From the NCBI RefSeq assembly GCF_011043545.1, contig NZ_JAAKGP010000003.1, forward strand, positions 62,001-126,000: DNA of 64,000 nt. Reading direction: 5' to 3'. Shown in pieces: positions 52,938 through 61,368 of the stretch (position 1 is its first letter; every line of letters starts with the position of its first letter). The translations under genes and the position numbers were made by a program. This DNA is from Rhodobacter sp. SGA-6-6 (GTDB lineage: Bacteria; Pseudomonadota; Alphaproteobacteria; Rhodobacterales; Rhodobacteraceae). A model generated the notes under the pieces. It worked only from the letters and a program-made list of their open reading frames with translations. It was not told the DNA's origin and did not search any database.

Positions 52938-54830
52938 ATGGCGGAATTTGCGACGCTGGCGGATGTGAAGGCCATCGAGGCCGAGGCGGCCTGGGCCGAT
53001 CTGGATGTCGCCCGGACGATGCACGAGTTCCTGACGCGGGCCAAGGCGGCCCATGGCGACCGCCCCGCGATCAGCTACCAGCTTCTCTCCGCCCCCGACG
53101 CCCCCGCCCGCACCCTGACCTGGGCCGGGCTGCATGGCGAGACCACCCGCGCCGCCAACCTGTTCCGCAGCCTCGGCATCGGGCCGAAGGACGTCGTGGC
53201 CTATGTGCTGCCGAACTGCATGGAGACCGCCGTCACCCTGCTGGGCGGCGCGGTGGCCGGCATCGTCAACCCGATCAACCCGCTGCTGGAGCCCGAGCAG
53301 ATCAGCGCCATCCTGCGCGAGACCGGCGCCAAGGTGGTGGTGACGCTGCGGCCCTTCCCGAAGACCGACCTGGCGCAGAAGGTGGCCGAGGCGGTGCGCT
53401 TCGCCCCGGCGGTGAAGACGGTGCTGGAGGTCGACCTGCTGACCTACCTGACCGGGCTGAAGAAGCTGATCGTGCCGCTGATCCGGCCGAAGAACCCCGC
53501 CTCCCACCATGCGGTGGTGAAGAACTTCCATGCCGAGGTCGCCCGCCAGCCCGCCGACCGCCTGACCTTCGACGACCCGAAGGAGGACCGCGTCGCCGCC
53601 TATTTCCACACCGGCGGCACCACCGGGATGCCCAAGGTAGCGCAGCACAAGGTCTCGGGCATGGTCTACAACGGCTGGCTGGGGCAGCGGCTGCTGTTCA
53701 AGCCCGACGATGTGGTGATGTGCCCGCTGCCGCTGTTCCACGTCTTCGCGGCCTATCCGATCCTGATGTCGATGATCGCCTCCGGCGCGCATGTGGTCTT
53801 CCCCACCCCCGCCGGCTATCGCGGCGAGGGCGTGTTCGACAACCTGTGGAAGCTGATCGAGCGCTGGCGCTGCACCTATCTGATCACCGTGCCCACGGCG
53901 CTGGCGGCGCTGATGCAGCGGCCGGTCAACGCCGACATCTCCAGCCTGAAGAATGCCTTCTCCGGCTCGGCCCCGCTGCCGGTGGAGCTTTACAACCGCT
54001 TCAAGAAGGAGACCGGGGTGGAGACGGTGGAAGGCTACGGCCTGACCGAATGCACCTGCCTGGTGGCGGTGAACCCGCCGGGCGGGACCAAGAAGATCGG
54101 CTCGGTCGGCCTGCCCTTCCCCTATACCCATGTCCGCATCCTGACCCGCGAAGGCGCCATCGGCTTCCGCGAATGCGCGGTGGACGAGGTGGGCGAGATC
54201 TGCGTGGCCAACCCCGGCGTGTTCGAGGGGTCGACCTATACCGAGGTGGACAAGAACAAGGACCTCTTCGCCGAGGGCCGCTTCCTGCGCACCGGCGATC
54301 TGGGCCGGATCGACGCCGACGGCTATCTCTACATCACCGGGCGGGCGAAGGACCTGATCATCCGCGGCGGCCACAACATCGACCCGGCGGTGATCGAGGA
54401 GGCGCTGATGGCCCATCCCGCCGTCGCCATGGTCGGCGCCATCGGCCAGCCCGACGCCCATTCCGGCGAACTGCCCTGCGCCTATGTCGAGCTGGTGAAG
54501 GACGCGCAGGCGACCGGGGCCGAGCTGATGGCCTTCGCCGAGAAGCATATCACCGAACGCGCCGCCCTGCCCAAGCATGTCGAGATCCTGCCGGAACTGC
54601 CGAAGACCGCGGTCGGCAAGGTGTTCAAGCCCGACCTGCGGCGGATGGCGATCACCCGGATCTACGACGCCGCGCTGAAGGCGGCCGGCGTGCCCGCCCA
54701 TGTCGCCGAGGTGGTCGAGGACAAGAAGCGCGGCCTCGTCGCCCGGCTGGCCCGCGACGGCGCGGTGGAGGATGCGGCGGTGACGGCGGTGCTCGGCAGC
54801 TTCACCGGCCCCTGGGAATGGCAGCCGTGA
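52938..54830 (+). CDS. acyl-CoA synthetase (AMP-forming)
   Basis: 630 residues. ANL superfamily: YFHTGGTTGMPKVAQHK (P-loop, motif A3), LPLFHVFAAYPILMS, GYGLTECTCLVAVNP (A5), RTGDLGRIDADGYLYITGRAKDLIIRGGHNIDP (A7-A8), and catalytic Lys in PKTAVGKVFKPDLR (A10). It activates a carboxylic acid to its CoA thioester; a medium or long fatty acid is likely. The long N-terminal part before the fold (MAEFATLADVKAIEAEAAW) is usual for this alphaproteobacterial subfamily. Confidence 0.9.
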   Translation: MAEFATLADVKAIEAEAAWADLDVARTMHEFLTRAKAAHGDRPAISYQLLSAPDAPARTLTWAGLHGETTRAANLFRSLGIGPKDVVAYVLPNCMETAVTLLGGAVAGIVNPINPLLEPEQISAILRETGAKVVVTLRPFPKTDLAQKVAEAVRFAPAVKTVLEVDLLTYLTGLKKLIVPLIRPKNPASHHAVVKNFHAEVARQPADRLTFDDPKEDRVAAYFHTGGTTGMPKVAQHKVSGMVYNGWLGQRLLFKPDDVVMCPLPLFHVFAAYPILMSMIASGAHVVFPTPAGYRGEGVFDNLWKLIERWRCTYLITVPTALAALMQRPVNADISSLKNAFSGSAPLPVELYNRFKKETGVETVEGYGLTECTCLVAVNPPGGTKKIGSVGLPFPYTHVRILTREGAIGFRECAVDEVGEICVANPGVFEGSTYTEVDKNKDLFAEGRFLRTGDLGRIDADGYLYITGRAKDLIIRGGHNIDPAVIEEALMAHPAVAMVGAIGQPDAHSGELPCAYVELVKDAQATGAELMAFAEKHITERAALPKHVEILPELPKTAVGKVFKPDLRRMAITRIYDAALKAAGVPAHVAEVVEDKKRGLVARLARDGAVEDAAVTAVLGSFTGPWEWQP

Positions 54831-54834
54831 TCCA

Positions 54835-55020
54835 GTCGAGCGGCTGCCGCCGCATTCCTTATCGTTGCGGCTGACGGAGTCTCCTGCGGCCGCTGTCGGC
54901 CGATGGGGGCATTCTGCCCCCAAACCCCCTGAGGATATTTATGGTCCAGAAAGAGGGGAGGCCCTTCCTCCTCTTTCTGGACCATAAATATCCCCGCCGG
55001 AGGCTTCCGCCGGGTGGAGC
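54835..55020. repeat. Family A composite palindromic repeat (beta-alpha form) with 24-bp perfect arms
   Basis: Outer block GCGGCTGCCGCCGC/TTATCGTTG on the left, hairpin GGGGGCA-TTC-TGCCCCC at 54904-54920, and the core palindrome 54933-54993. Each arm is 24 bases, GGATATTTATGGTCCAGAAA plus GAGG against its exact complement. The inner sequence ATGGTCCAGAAAGAGG replaces the GGGGCAGGTGAAA of other copies. Right flank CCCGCCGGAGGC (alpha). It is the strongest stem of the family in this window. Confidence 0.75.
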
Positions 55021-55125
55021 CGGGAGACCGGCCGGCCCGCTGCATGACAGGAAGTTTCATTTGCAAGACCGGCCGTTCCTGCGCCAGACTGCGGCAGGGG
55101 AAGGAAGATTGGGAAGGCAAGAAAA

Positions 55126-55656
55126 ATGATTTTCCGCAAATCCATTCTGGCCGCTGCTGCCGTCGTCGTCCTGGCGTTGCCCGCCGCCGCGCAGCAGTCG
55201 GAGGTGCTGTTCCAGCACAAGCACTGGCGGGTCGAGCTGGTGGCCTGGGACGATGGCGTATTGGGCTGTCAGGCGACGGTGGGGAACGAGAGCGAGAGCT
55301 TCTCGCTCTGGACCTTCCAGGATTCCACCGTGCAGATGCAGTTCTATTCCAAGGCCTGGGATTTCGGCGAGGGCGACAGCGCCGATCTTCAGGTGCAGGT
55401 CGACCGCAAGCCGCAATGGAACCTGACCAATGCCGAGCTTTACCGCAACTCGGTGCTGTTCACCCTGCCCGACAGCGATGCCGGGGTGGAGTTCATCGTC
55501 GAAGTGGCCAAGGGCAACCGGCTTTTCCTGCGCACCAAGGACGGCGGCGCGGTGCAGGATTATTCGCTTTCGGGCAGCCGCGCCTCGATCGACGCGCTGA
55601 TCGAATGCGGCAACGTGATCACCCAGGAGCAGAAGCCGTCGAACCCGTTCAACTGA
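55126..55656 (+). CDS. secreted hypothetical protein
   Basis: 176 residues. A signal peptide (ILAAAAVVVLALPAAAQ, cut near residue 23) sends it to the periplasm. The mature part, WRVELVAWDDGVLGCQATVGNESESFSLWTF and VQVDRKPQWNLTNAELYRNSVLFTLPD, is beta-rich with two Cys that could pair. The look recalls IalB-like periplasmic proteins, but no clear family match can be made by eye. Conserved partner genes are not apparent. Confidence 0.7.
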   Translation: MIFRKSILAAAAVVVLALPAAAQQSEVLFQHKHWRVELVAWDDGVLGCQATVGNESESFSLWTFQDSTVQMQFYSKAWDFGEGDSADLQVQVDRKPQWNLTNAELYRNSVLFTLPDSDAGVEFIVEVAKGNRLFLRTKDGGAVQDYSLSGSRASIDALIECGNVITQEQKPSNPFN

Positions 55657-55660
55657 GGGG

Positions 55661-56104
55661 TCACCCCGCCGCGCTGTCGATCCAGATCGTCACCGGCCCG
55701 TCGTTGACCAGCTCCACCGCCATCTCGGCCCCGAAGACGCCGGTCTCCACCGGCACCCCTTCGGCGGCCAGCGCGGCGGCGAAGGCCTCGTAGAGCCGCT
55801 TGCCCTCCTCCGGTGCTGCGGCGGTGGAGAAGCCGGGGCGGTTGCCGCGCAGGTCGGCGGCGAGGGTGAACTGGCTGACCACCAGCGCCGAGCCGCCGAT
55901 GTCGCGAACGGAGAGGTTCATCTTGCCCTGATCGTCGCGGAAGATCCGCATCTTCGCCACCTTGGCGGCCAGCCTTGCGGGGGCATCGTCGCCGTCGCCC
56001 TGCATGGCGCAGACCAGGATCATCAGCCCCGGCCCGCAGCGGCCGACGACCTCGCCCTCGACCGAGACCTGCGCCCGGCTGACGCGCTGGAGGACGGCCC
56101 TCAC
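55661..56104 (-). CDS. dtd: D-aminoacyl-tRNA deacylase
   Basis: 147 residues. The start chosen is the GTG at 56104, giving [15 protein letters not shown], the universal DTD start; it overlaps the kinase stop by 4 bp. Active-site motifs SQFTLAAD (from SQFTL) and the cross-subunit [10 protein letters not shown] (Gly-cisPro) are present. It frees tRNA from D-amino acids and glycine. Usual length is 145-150. Confidence 0.95.
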   Translation of the reverse strand: MRAVLQRVSRAQVSVEGEVVGRCGPGLMILVCAMQGDGDDAPARLAAKVAKMRIFRDDQGKMNLSVRDIGGSALVVSQFTLAADLRGNRPGFSTAAAPEEGKRLYEAFAAALAAEGVPVETGVFGAEMAVELVNDGPVTIWIDSAAG

Positions 56105-57024
56105 AGCTCGGCCGCCCAAGGGGGATTGGCGCCGGCGCGGCTGACGGTGACGGCGGCGGCGCGGGTGCCGAGGGTGAGGGCGGCGTCCAGCTCCTCGGCC
56201 GTCAGCGCGGCGACCCGGGCCTTGGTCAGCGCCCCGGCCCGGTGCAGCGCGGCAAGGACGCCGGCGTTGAAGGTGTCGCCCGCGCCCACGGTGTCGGCCA
56301 CGGTGACCGGGGTGGCGGCGACGAAGCGGTCCTGCGTGGCGGTGACGGCGCGGGCGCCCCTCGCCCCTTCGGTGACGAAGACCGCCCTGGGCCCGCGCGC
56401 AAGGATGCCGCGGGCCAGTGCGCCGGGGTCGCCCGGGCCTTCCAGCCAGTGCAGGTCCTCGTCCGACAGCTTCACCAGATCGGCCAGCGCGATCATCCGC
56501 TCGATCCGCGCCCGATAGGCGGTTTCCTTGCCGGCGATGAAGCCCGGGCGGATGTTGGGGTCCAGCATCGTCACCCGGGATGCCGCCTCGCGCGCCTGCA
56601 GCGCCTCGTAGGTGCCGGCGGCGGGGTCGTTGACCAGGGAAATCCCGCCGAGGAACAGGGTCGAGACCTCGGTCCCCAGCACCGGCAGGTCGGCGGGCGA
56701 CAGCATCCGCCCCGCCGTGCCTTCGTCGTAGAAGGCGTAGGTGGCCTGGCCGTTCACCAGCTTGACGAAGGCCACCGTGGTCGGCCGGTCGGAGCGGGAA
56801 AGGTAGCGGGTGTCCACCTGCGAGGCGGTCAGGGTATCGGCGAGGATTTCGCCCAGCATGTCGGTGGAGACGCCGGAGAAGAAGGCCGAAGGGGCGCCGA
56901 GACGGCCGAGCGCGATGGCGGTGTTGAAGACCGCGCCGCCGGCATAGGGGGCGAAGCAGGGCTCGCCCCCGGTCGAGGTGCGGGGCAGCATGTCGATCAG
57001 CGCCTCGCCACAGCTGAGAATCAT
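56101..57024 (-). CDS. PfkB family sugar kinase (fructokinase-like)
   Basis: 307 residues from the ATG at 57024. Ribokinase fold: N-terminal [13 protein letters not shown], substrate loop [31 protein letters not shown], and C-terminal [17 protein letters not shown] with the catalytic Asp. The [20 protein letters not shown] pattern is most like fructokinases. A LacI-type operator lies 45 bp upstream. It is followed by dtd with a 4-bp overlap, so dtd is probably cotranscribed. Confidence 0.9.
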   Translation of the reverse strand: MILSCGEALIDMLPRTSTGGEPCFAPYAGGAVFNTAIALGRLGAPSAFFSGVSTDMLGEILADTLTASQVDTRYLSRSDRPTTVAFVKLVNGQATYAFYDEGTAGRMLSPADLPVLGTEVSTLFLGGISLVNDPAAGTYEALQAREAASRVTMLDPNIRPGFIAGKETAYRARIERMIALADLVKLSDEDLHWLEGPGDPGALARGILARGPRAVFVTEGARGARAVTATQDRFVAATPVTVADTVGAGDTFNAGVLAALHRAGALTKARVAALTAEELDAALTLGTRAAAVTVSRAGANPPWAAEL

Positions 57025-57068
57025 CCGCGTCCTCCCCCGGTTTTGCGCGACAGTAGCGGAAACGCGGG

Positions 57069-57082
57069 TGTTAGCGCAAACA
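57069..57082 (-). promoter_or_regulatory. LacI-type operator in front of the sugar kinase gene
   Basis: TGTTAGCGCAAACA differs by one base from the perfect palindrome TGTTAGCGCTAACA and by one from the MFS operator core at 29256-29269. It lies between the purC stop (57084) and the kinase start (57024). Confidence 0.5.
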
Positions 57083-57083
57083 T

Positions 57084-58061
57084 TCAGGCGAACCAGGGCG
57101 AGAGGTTCGCGCGCACCCGGTCCAGCGGGGTGGGGCCGGAGGTGTCGGGGGCGAAGCGGCGGCCGGTGATCGCCTCGTAGGCATCGACATAGACCTGCGC
57201 GGTGCGGGCGATCATCTCGGCCGGAATCTCCGGGATCGGATCCTTGTAGGGGTCGCAGCGGGCGACCACCCAGGCCCGGATCACGTCCTTGTCGAAGCTG
57301 GGCGGGCGGGTGCCGTCCCGCAGCGCCGCCTCGTAGCCCTCGGCGATCCAGTAGCGGCTGGAATCGGGCGTGTGGATCTCGTCGGCCAGCAGGATGCGGC
57401 CCGTCGCGTCGGTGCCGAATTCGTATTTGGTGTCCACCAGGATCAGCCCGCGCTCCGCCGCCATCTTCTGGCCGCGGGCGAAGAGGGCCAGTGCGCGGGC
57501 GGAGACCTCGTCCCATTGCGCCTGCGTCAACAGGCCCTGCTCCACGATCTGCGCCGGCGTCAGCGGCTCGTCATGGCCGCCGTCGAAGGCCTTGGAGGTC
57601 GGGGTGATGATCGCCTGCGGCAGCGCCTGGTTGTCGCGCAGGCCGTCCGGCAGGGTGTGGCCATACATGGTCCGCGCCCCGGCCTTGTATTGCGTCAGGA
57701 TCGAGGTCGAGGTGGTCCCCGCCAGATATCCCCGCACCACCACCTCCACCGGCAGGATGTCCAGCCGCCGGCCGAGCACTACGTTGGGGTCCGGGTAGGC
57801 CAGGACGTGGTTGGGACAGAGGTCTTCGGTGGCGTCGAACCAGAAGCGGGCGGTCTGGGTCAGCACCTGCCCCTTCCAGGGGATCGCCGCCAGGATTCGG
57901 TCGAAGGCCGAGATGCGGTCGGACGACACCAGCAGCCGCCGCCCCTCCGGCACCTCCGCCGTGGGCGGCAGGTCGTAGCAGTCGCGGACCTTGCCGAAAT
58001 AGGGTTTCGGCAGTTCCGGGATGCGGGCATGGGGCAGGACGCGGGTCAGGTCGAGCGGCAT
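57084..58061 (-). CDS. purC: phosphoribosylaminoimidazole-succinocarboxamide synthase
   Basis: 325 residues from the ATG at 58061. SAICAR synthetase of purine synthesis, of the long type also found in yeast (Ade1-like) rather than the 237-residue E. coli type. Motifs: [66 protein letters not shown]. Rhodobacterales often have both long and short forms; only this one is in the window. Confidence 0.95.
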   Translation of the reverse strand: MPLDLTRVLPHARIPELPKPYFGKVRDCYDLPPTAEVPEGRRLLVSSDRISAFDRILAAIPWKGQVLTQTARFWFDATEDLCPNHVLAYPDPNVVLGRRLDILPVEVVVRGYLAGTTSTSILTQYKAGARTMYGHTLPDGLRDNQALPQAIITPTSKAFDGGHDEPLTPAQIVEQGLLTQAQWDEVSARALALFARGQKMAAERGLILVDTKYEFGTDATGRILLADEIHTPDSSRYWIAEGYEAALRDGTRPPSFDKDVIRAWVVARCDPYKDPIPEIPAEMIARTAQVYVDAYEAITGRRFAPDTSGPTPLDRVRANLSPWFA

Positions 58062-58122
58062 CGGGGCCTCCGGTCGGGATGGCGCCGGAATGGACCGGGG
58101 CAGGGGACGAGTCAAGCGGCGC

Positions 58123-58620
58123 TCAGTTCTCGTAGAACGCCGGATGGTAGGTGACCAGACCGGAGGGCGTGGGGCCGCTGAAGGTGCCTTGCAGGAAATA
58201 CTCCGGCGGGGCGCCGTCGAAGGTCAGGCCGGGGGCGGGGGCGAAGCCGAAGCGGGCGTAGAAGCCGGGATCGCCGAGGACGACGCAGCCGTTTGCCGCC
58301 ATGTTGCGCAGCCGGGACAGCCCGTCGCGGATCAGCCGGCTGCCGATGCCCTCGCCCTGCCGATGCGGCGCCACCGAGACCGGGCCGAGGCCGAACCAGC
58401 CGCAGTCCCGCCCACCGATGCGGACGGGCGAGAAGCACAGATGCGCGACGATCCCCTGCGCGTCTTCGGCCACCAGCGACAGGGTAAGCGCCCCGTCGCT
58501 GCGCAGGGCGTCGACGATGGCGGCCTCGGTCCCCGAGGCATGGGGCGCGCCGGCGAAGGCGGCCTTGGTCAGGGCGCGGATGGCGCCGGCATCGGCGGGG
58601 CGTTCGGAGCGGAGGATCAT
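58123..58620 (-). CDS. GNAT family N-acetyltransferase (YhbS-like)
   Basis: 165 residues from the ATG at 58620. [46 protein letters not shown] (acetyl-CoA loop Q-x-x-G-I-G), and the YhbS hallmark [32 protein letters not shown]. Substrate unknown. It lies 61 bp upstream of purC on the same strand. Confidence 0.87.
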   Translation of the reverse strand: MILRSERPADAGAIRALTKAAFAGAPHASGTEAAIVDALRSDGALTLSLVAEDAQGIVAHLCFSPVRIGGRDCGWFGLGPVSVAPHRQGEGIGSRLIRDGLSRLRNMAANGCVVLGDPGFYARFGFAPAPGLTFDGAPPEYFLQGTFSGPTPSGLVTYHPAFYEN

Positions 58621-58709
58621 GGCGGGCGACCTCGGGGAAGCGATGGGCAGGAGTCTGGCGGGAAGGGGACCGCTGCGCAAGACGGATGAGCAGCACGGTT
58701 TGCGGAGGG

Positions 58710-58880
58710 GTAACAGAGGCCAGCGCCCGACCGCGGGTGGGCGCCTCCGACGGTGCGCGGGGAGCGCTTTATGGTGCGGTCTCTCCCATGGGCCGAGCGG
58801 AGAACCGACGGCGCAGAAGCGCCCGCCCGGGGGACGGTCGGGCGCTGGCCGGGGGCGCGTTCCGCGCCTGTTAACCCGGC
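58710..58880. repeat. Family B repeat with compensatory changes in the main stem
   Basis: In the 320-bp gap between the GNAT gene and the zinc-ribbon gene. Arms GGCCAGCGCCCGACCG (58718-58733) and CGGTCGGGCGCTGGCC (58835-58850) pair perfectly over 16 bp, around a 101-nt loop. In the copy at 31140 the same arms read GGCCAGCGCCCGCCCG and its complement, so one base pair has switched on both sides together. The GCGAGGC and GGCGAAGGC hairpins are absent here. The rest of the gap shows nothing recognisable. Confidence 0.6.
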
Positions 58881-58940
58881 CGGAGCCTCATCGGGAAGGC
58901 TGCGCCAAGGCGCCCCATGTCGGGAGAACTGCCGGGAGCC

Positions 58941-60080
58941 TCAATCCAGCCAGTCCGGGGCCGAGCCGCCGAAGATCTGCGGGTCGTAGAGATAGGCCGC
59001 CACCGCCGCTGCCACCAGCGCGGCCAGCACCGCGAAGCCGATCTTCCAGACCGACCAGGGCCTCTCGCCCTGCACCTCGCCGGTCTGGCCGTTGACCAGG
59101 AAGCGATAGCTCTTGCCGTTGTATTTGTAGGCCGCCATCCAGACCGGCAGCAGGATGTGCTTGAAGGTCTCGGCCGCGTAGTCGGTGTCGATGGAACTGA
59201 CCCGCTGCTCGTCGCCGCCGATGTCGCGGCGCACGTCCTGCTCGATCACCCAGGCCATCTTGCCCTTGGCCTCGCGGTCGGCGTCGGCCAGCGGCACGGT
59301 GTAGCCCTCGGCCTGGAAGCCGGCAAGGAAATCGGGGCTGTAGGGCTCCAGCGCGGACAGGTCCCAGGGCGTCAGCTCGTTGCCCAGCCGTTGCGGCAGG
59401 CTGGCCGAGCCCATCACCAGCACGTCGTCGAAATCCCGCGCCACCCGGCCCGAGGCGGGATACCAGCGGATCTTGCGCACCCGTTCCTCGCGGGTCTCGC
59501 GCTTGCCGTTCACGGTCACGCTGACCCGGCGGGTCTCGTAATAGGCCTCGCCGCGCTGGCCGGTGTAGGCCGAGCGGGTGGAGGCGTCGAAGGTCCAGAA
59601 CGGGACGTAGACGCCGTTCATTGCCCGGCCCTTGCGGGCGTATTCCAGCAGGGTGTTGGGCGCGAACCACAGGCTGCCCAGCCAGGCGGTCATCGCCTTG
59701 CGGGCCTGCCCCTCGGTCAGCTGGAAGGGCACCAGCGCCTGCGGCTTGATCAGCCTTTGCGCGCCGGTGTCCAGCACCACCGGCGAGGCGCAGAACGGGC
59801 ATTCGGCGGCGTGGCTGGCGCCCGTCAGCTCGATCACCGCGCCGCAATTGGTGCAATGGACGGTGCGGACCTCGACCGAGGCGGATTCGGGCAGGTCGTC
59901 GCGCAGGCCGGCGTGGAGGTCGTGTTCCATCAGCGCGCGGGCACGGCGGCGTTCGCCCGCCTGCGGGATCTGCTGCACATGGCCGCAATGGTCGCAGACC
60001 AGCGTGGTCTGCCCCGGCGCAAAGCGCAGCTGCGCGCCGCACTGGTCGCAGGGATAGCGGTATTCGGCGGGTTCGGTCAT
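58941..60080 (-). CDS. double zinc-ribbon membrane-anchored protein (YdjG-like)
   Basis: 379 residues. Two zinc ribbons at the N-terminus: C-x2-C pairs at CDQCG (about 11-14) with CDHCG (about 29-32), and CTNCG (76-79) with CPFC (92-95). A conserved middle part (VPFQLTEGQARKAMTAWLGSLWFAPN, NGVYVPFWTFDASTRSAYTGQRGEAYYETR) contains a long beta region, and one C-terminal membrane helix is at about 345-365 (IGFAVLAALVAAAVAAYLY). In Bacillus a similar protein, YdjG, works with the SPFH protein YdjI. It is the last gene of the minus-strand cluster that continues past the window edge. Confidence 0.82.
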   Translation of the reverse strand: MTEPAEYRYPCDQCGAQLRFAPGQTTLVCDHCGHVQQIPQAGERRRARALMEHDLHAGLRDDLPESASVEVRTVHCTNCGAVIELTGASHAAECPFCASPVVLDTGAQRLIKPQALVPFQLTEGQARKAMTAWLGSLWFAPNTLLEYARKGRAMNGVYVPFWTFDASTRSAYTGQRGEAYYETRRVSVTVNGKRETREERVRKIRWYPASGRVARDFDDVLVMGSASLPQRLGNELTPWDLSALEPYSPDFLAGFQAEGYTVPLADADREAKGKMAWVIEQDVRRDIGGDEQRVSSIDTDYAAETFKHILLPVWMAAYKYNGKSYRFLVNGQTGEVQGERPWSVWKIGFAVLAALVAAAVAAYLYDPQIFGGSAPDWLD

Positions 60081-60094
60081 CGGAAATGCTGTCA

Positions 60095-60133
60095 GAAAAA
60101 GAAGGGCGGCGGAGGCTGCGGCGCCTCCGCCGT
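60095..60133 (-). terminator. intrinsic terminator of the SPFH gene
   Basis: On the minus strand the stem CGGCGGAGGC/GCCTCCGCCG (10 bp, 6-nt loop, 60107-60132) is followed by CCCTTCTTTTTCTG. The T-run starts a few bases from the stem. It stands between the SPFH gene and the zinc-ribbon gene, so the latter may be expressed by read-through or from its own promoter. Confidence 0.55.
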
Positions 60134-60141
60134 GGGAAGGA

Positions 60142-61236
60142 TCAGCCCGCGGGCGGCGGCGGCGGGACCTGCGAGAGGAGCCGCGAAAGTTCGGTCTCCG
60201 CCGCTGGTTTCCAGCCGTCCTGGCCGGCGGTCCAGACCATGCTGGCGCCGGTCAGCGCGCCCGAGGCCGCCATGGCGGCAAGGTCGGATTCGGAGAACGG
60301 CCCCCTGGTCGCGCCGTTCTCGGCCAGATGCCAGGCCTTGGCGGCCGCAGGGGGCGGCGGCGGGGCGGCGGGGGCGGCACCCGGCGCCGCGCCCCAGGGC
60401 CCGACGTTCTGCGCCATGCCGAGGCCCATCCCGGCCGCCATGCCCGCGCCCATCATCCCGCCCGCGCCGGAGGCCGGGTTGGCCAGCGCCTCGGCGGCGT
60501 TGAACTGCATGTATTTGTTCAGGTCGCCGGCCACGCCCATCGAGGTGCGCTTGTCCATCACCTTCTCGACCTCTTCGGGCAGGCTGATGTTCTCGATGTA
60601 GAACTCGGGGATGGAAAGGCCGTATTCCGCCACCTTCGGCGCGATGGCGGTGGTGATGATCTTGCCCAGGTCTTCGAGGTTCGCCGCCATGTCCAGCACG
60701 GGGATGCCCGAGCCGGCCAGCGCCTGCGAGGCCGCCTGCACGATCTGGTTGCGGATCTGGTTCGACACCTCGTCGGTGGTGAACTCGCCGTCGGTGCCGA
60801 CGATCTCGGTCATGAACTTTCCGGGGTCGGTCACCCGCATCGAATAGGTGCCGAAAGCCCGCAGCCGCACGGCGCCGAATTCCGGGTCGCGCGCCATGAT
60901 CGGGTTCTTCGTGCCCCATTTCTGGTCGTTGAACCGGGTGGTGTTGACGAAATAGACCTCGGATTTGAACGGCGACTGGAAGCCGTGGTCCCAGTGCTGC
61001 AGCGTCGTCATGATCGGCATGTTGTTGGTCTCCAGCATGTAGAGACCGGGGCCGAACACATCCGCCAGCTGCCCTTCGTGGATGAAGACGGCGGCCTGGC
61101 CTTCGCGCACCGTCAGCTTGGCGCCCATCTTGATCGCCTGGCCGCGGCGGTCGAAGCGCCAGACCATCGTGTCGCGGGTATCGTCGAGCCAGGAAATGAC
61201 GTCGATGAACTCGCCCTTGAGGAAGTCGAAGACCAT
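60142..61236 (-). CDS. SPFH-domain protein with C-terminal GYF-like domain (YdjI-like)
   Basis: 364 residues from the ATG at 61236. The first 260 residues form an SPFH/virion-core-like domain: MVFDFLKGEFIDVISWLDDT, VREGQAAVFIHEGQLADVFGPGLYML, RLRAFGTYSMRVTDP, FYIENISLPEEVEKVMDKR. A Gly/Met/Ala/Pro linker is followed by a GYF_2-type module (about 305-355: WHLAENGATRGPFSESDLAAM, MVWTAGQDGWKPA). SPFH proteins form membrane-bound scaffolds; YdjI of B. subtilis is linked with PspA. Partner genes here are zinc-ribbon, DUF2927 and TelA. Confidence 0.88.
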   Translation of the reverse strand: MVFDFLKGEFIDVISWLDDTRDTMVWRFDRRGQAIKMGAKLTVREGQAAVFIHEGQLADVFGPGLYMLETNNMPIMTTLQHWDHGFQSPFKSEVYFVNTTRFNDQKWGTKNPIMARDPEFGAVRLRAFGTYSMRVTDPGKFMTEIVGTDGEFTTDEVSNQIRNQIVQAASQALAGSGIPVLDMAANLEDLGKIITTAIAPKVAEYGLSIPEFYIENISLPEEVEKVMDKRTSMGVAGDLNKYMQFNAAEALANPASGAGGMMGAGMAAGMGLGMAQNVGPWGAAPGAAPAAPPPPPAAAKAWHLAENGATRGPFSESDLAAMAASGALTGASMVWTAGQDGWKPAAETELSRLLSQVPPPPPAG

Positions 61237-61368
61237 GGAAGGTGCCTCCTGTCCGTTGCGGCCCGGGGGCGGGCCTGCGGGCAGGCTGCCCGCCGCGTAG
61301 CCCACCATACCCCAGGCGGCGGCGGTTTGAAGAGGGGAATGGGGGGAATTGCGCCGCCTGCGCGGCCG

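Noticed and set aside
9117-55020. Family A copies as insertion sequences
   Set aside because: No open frame inside codes for a transposase, copies are 180-260 bp, and no clear target-site duplications were seen by eye.
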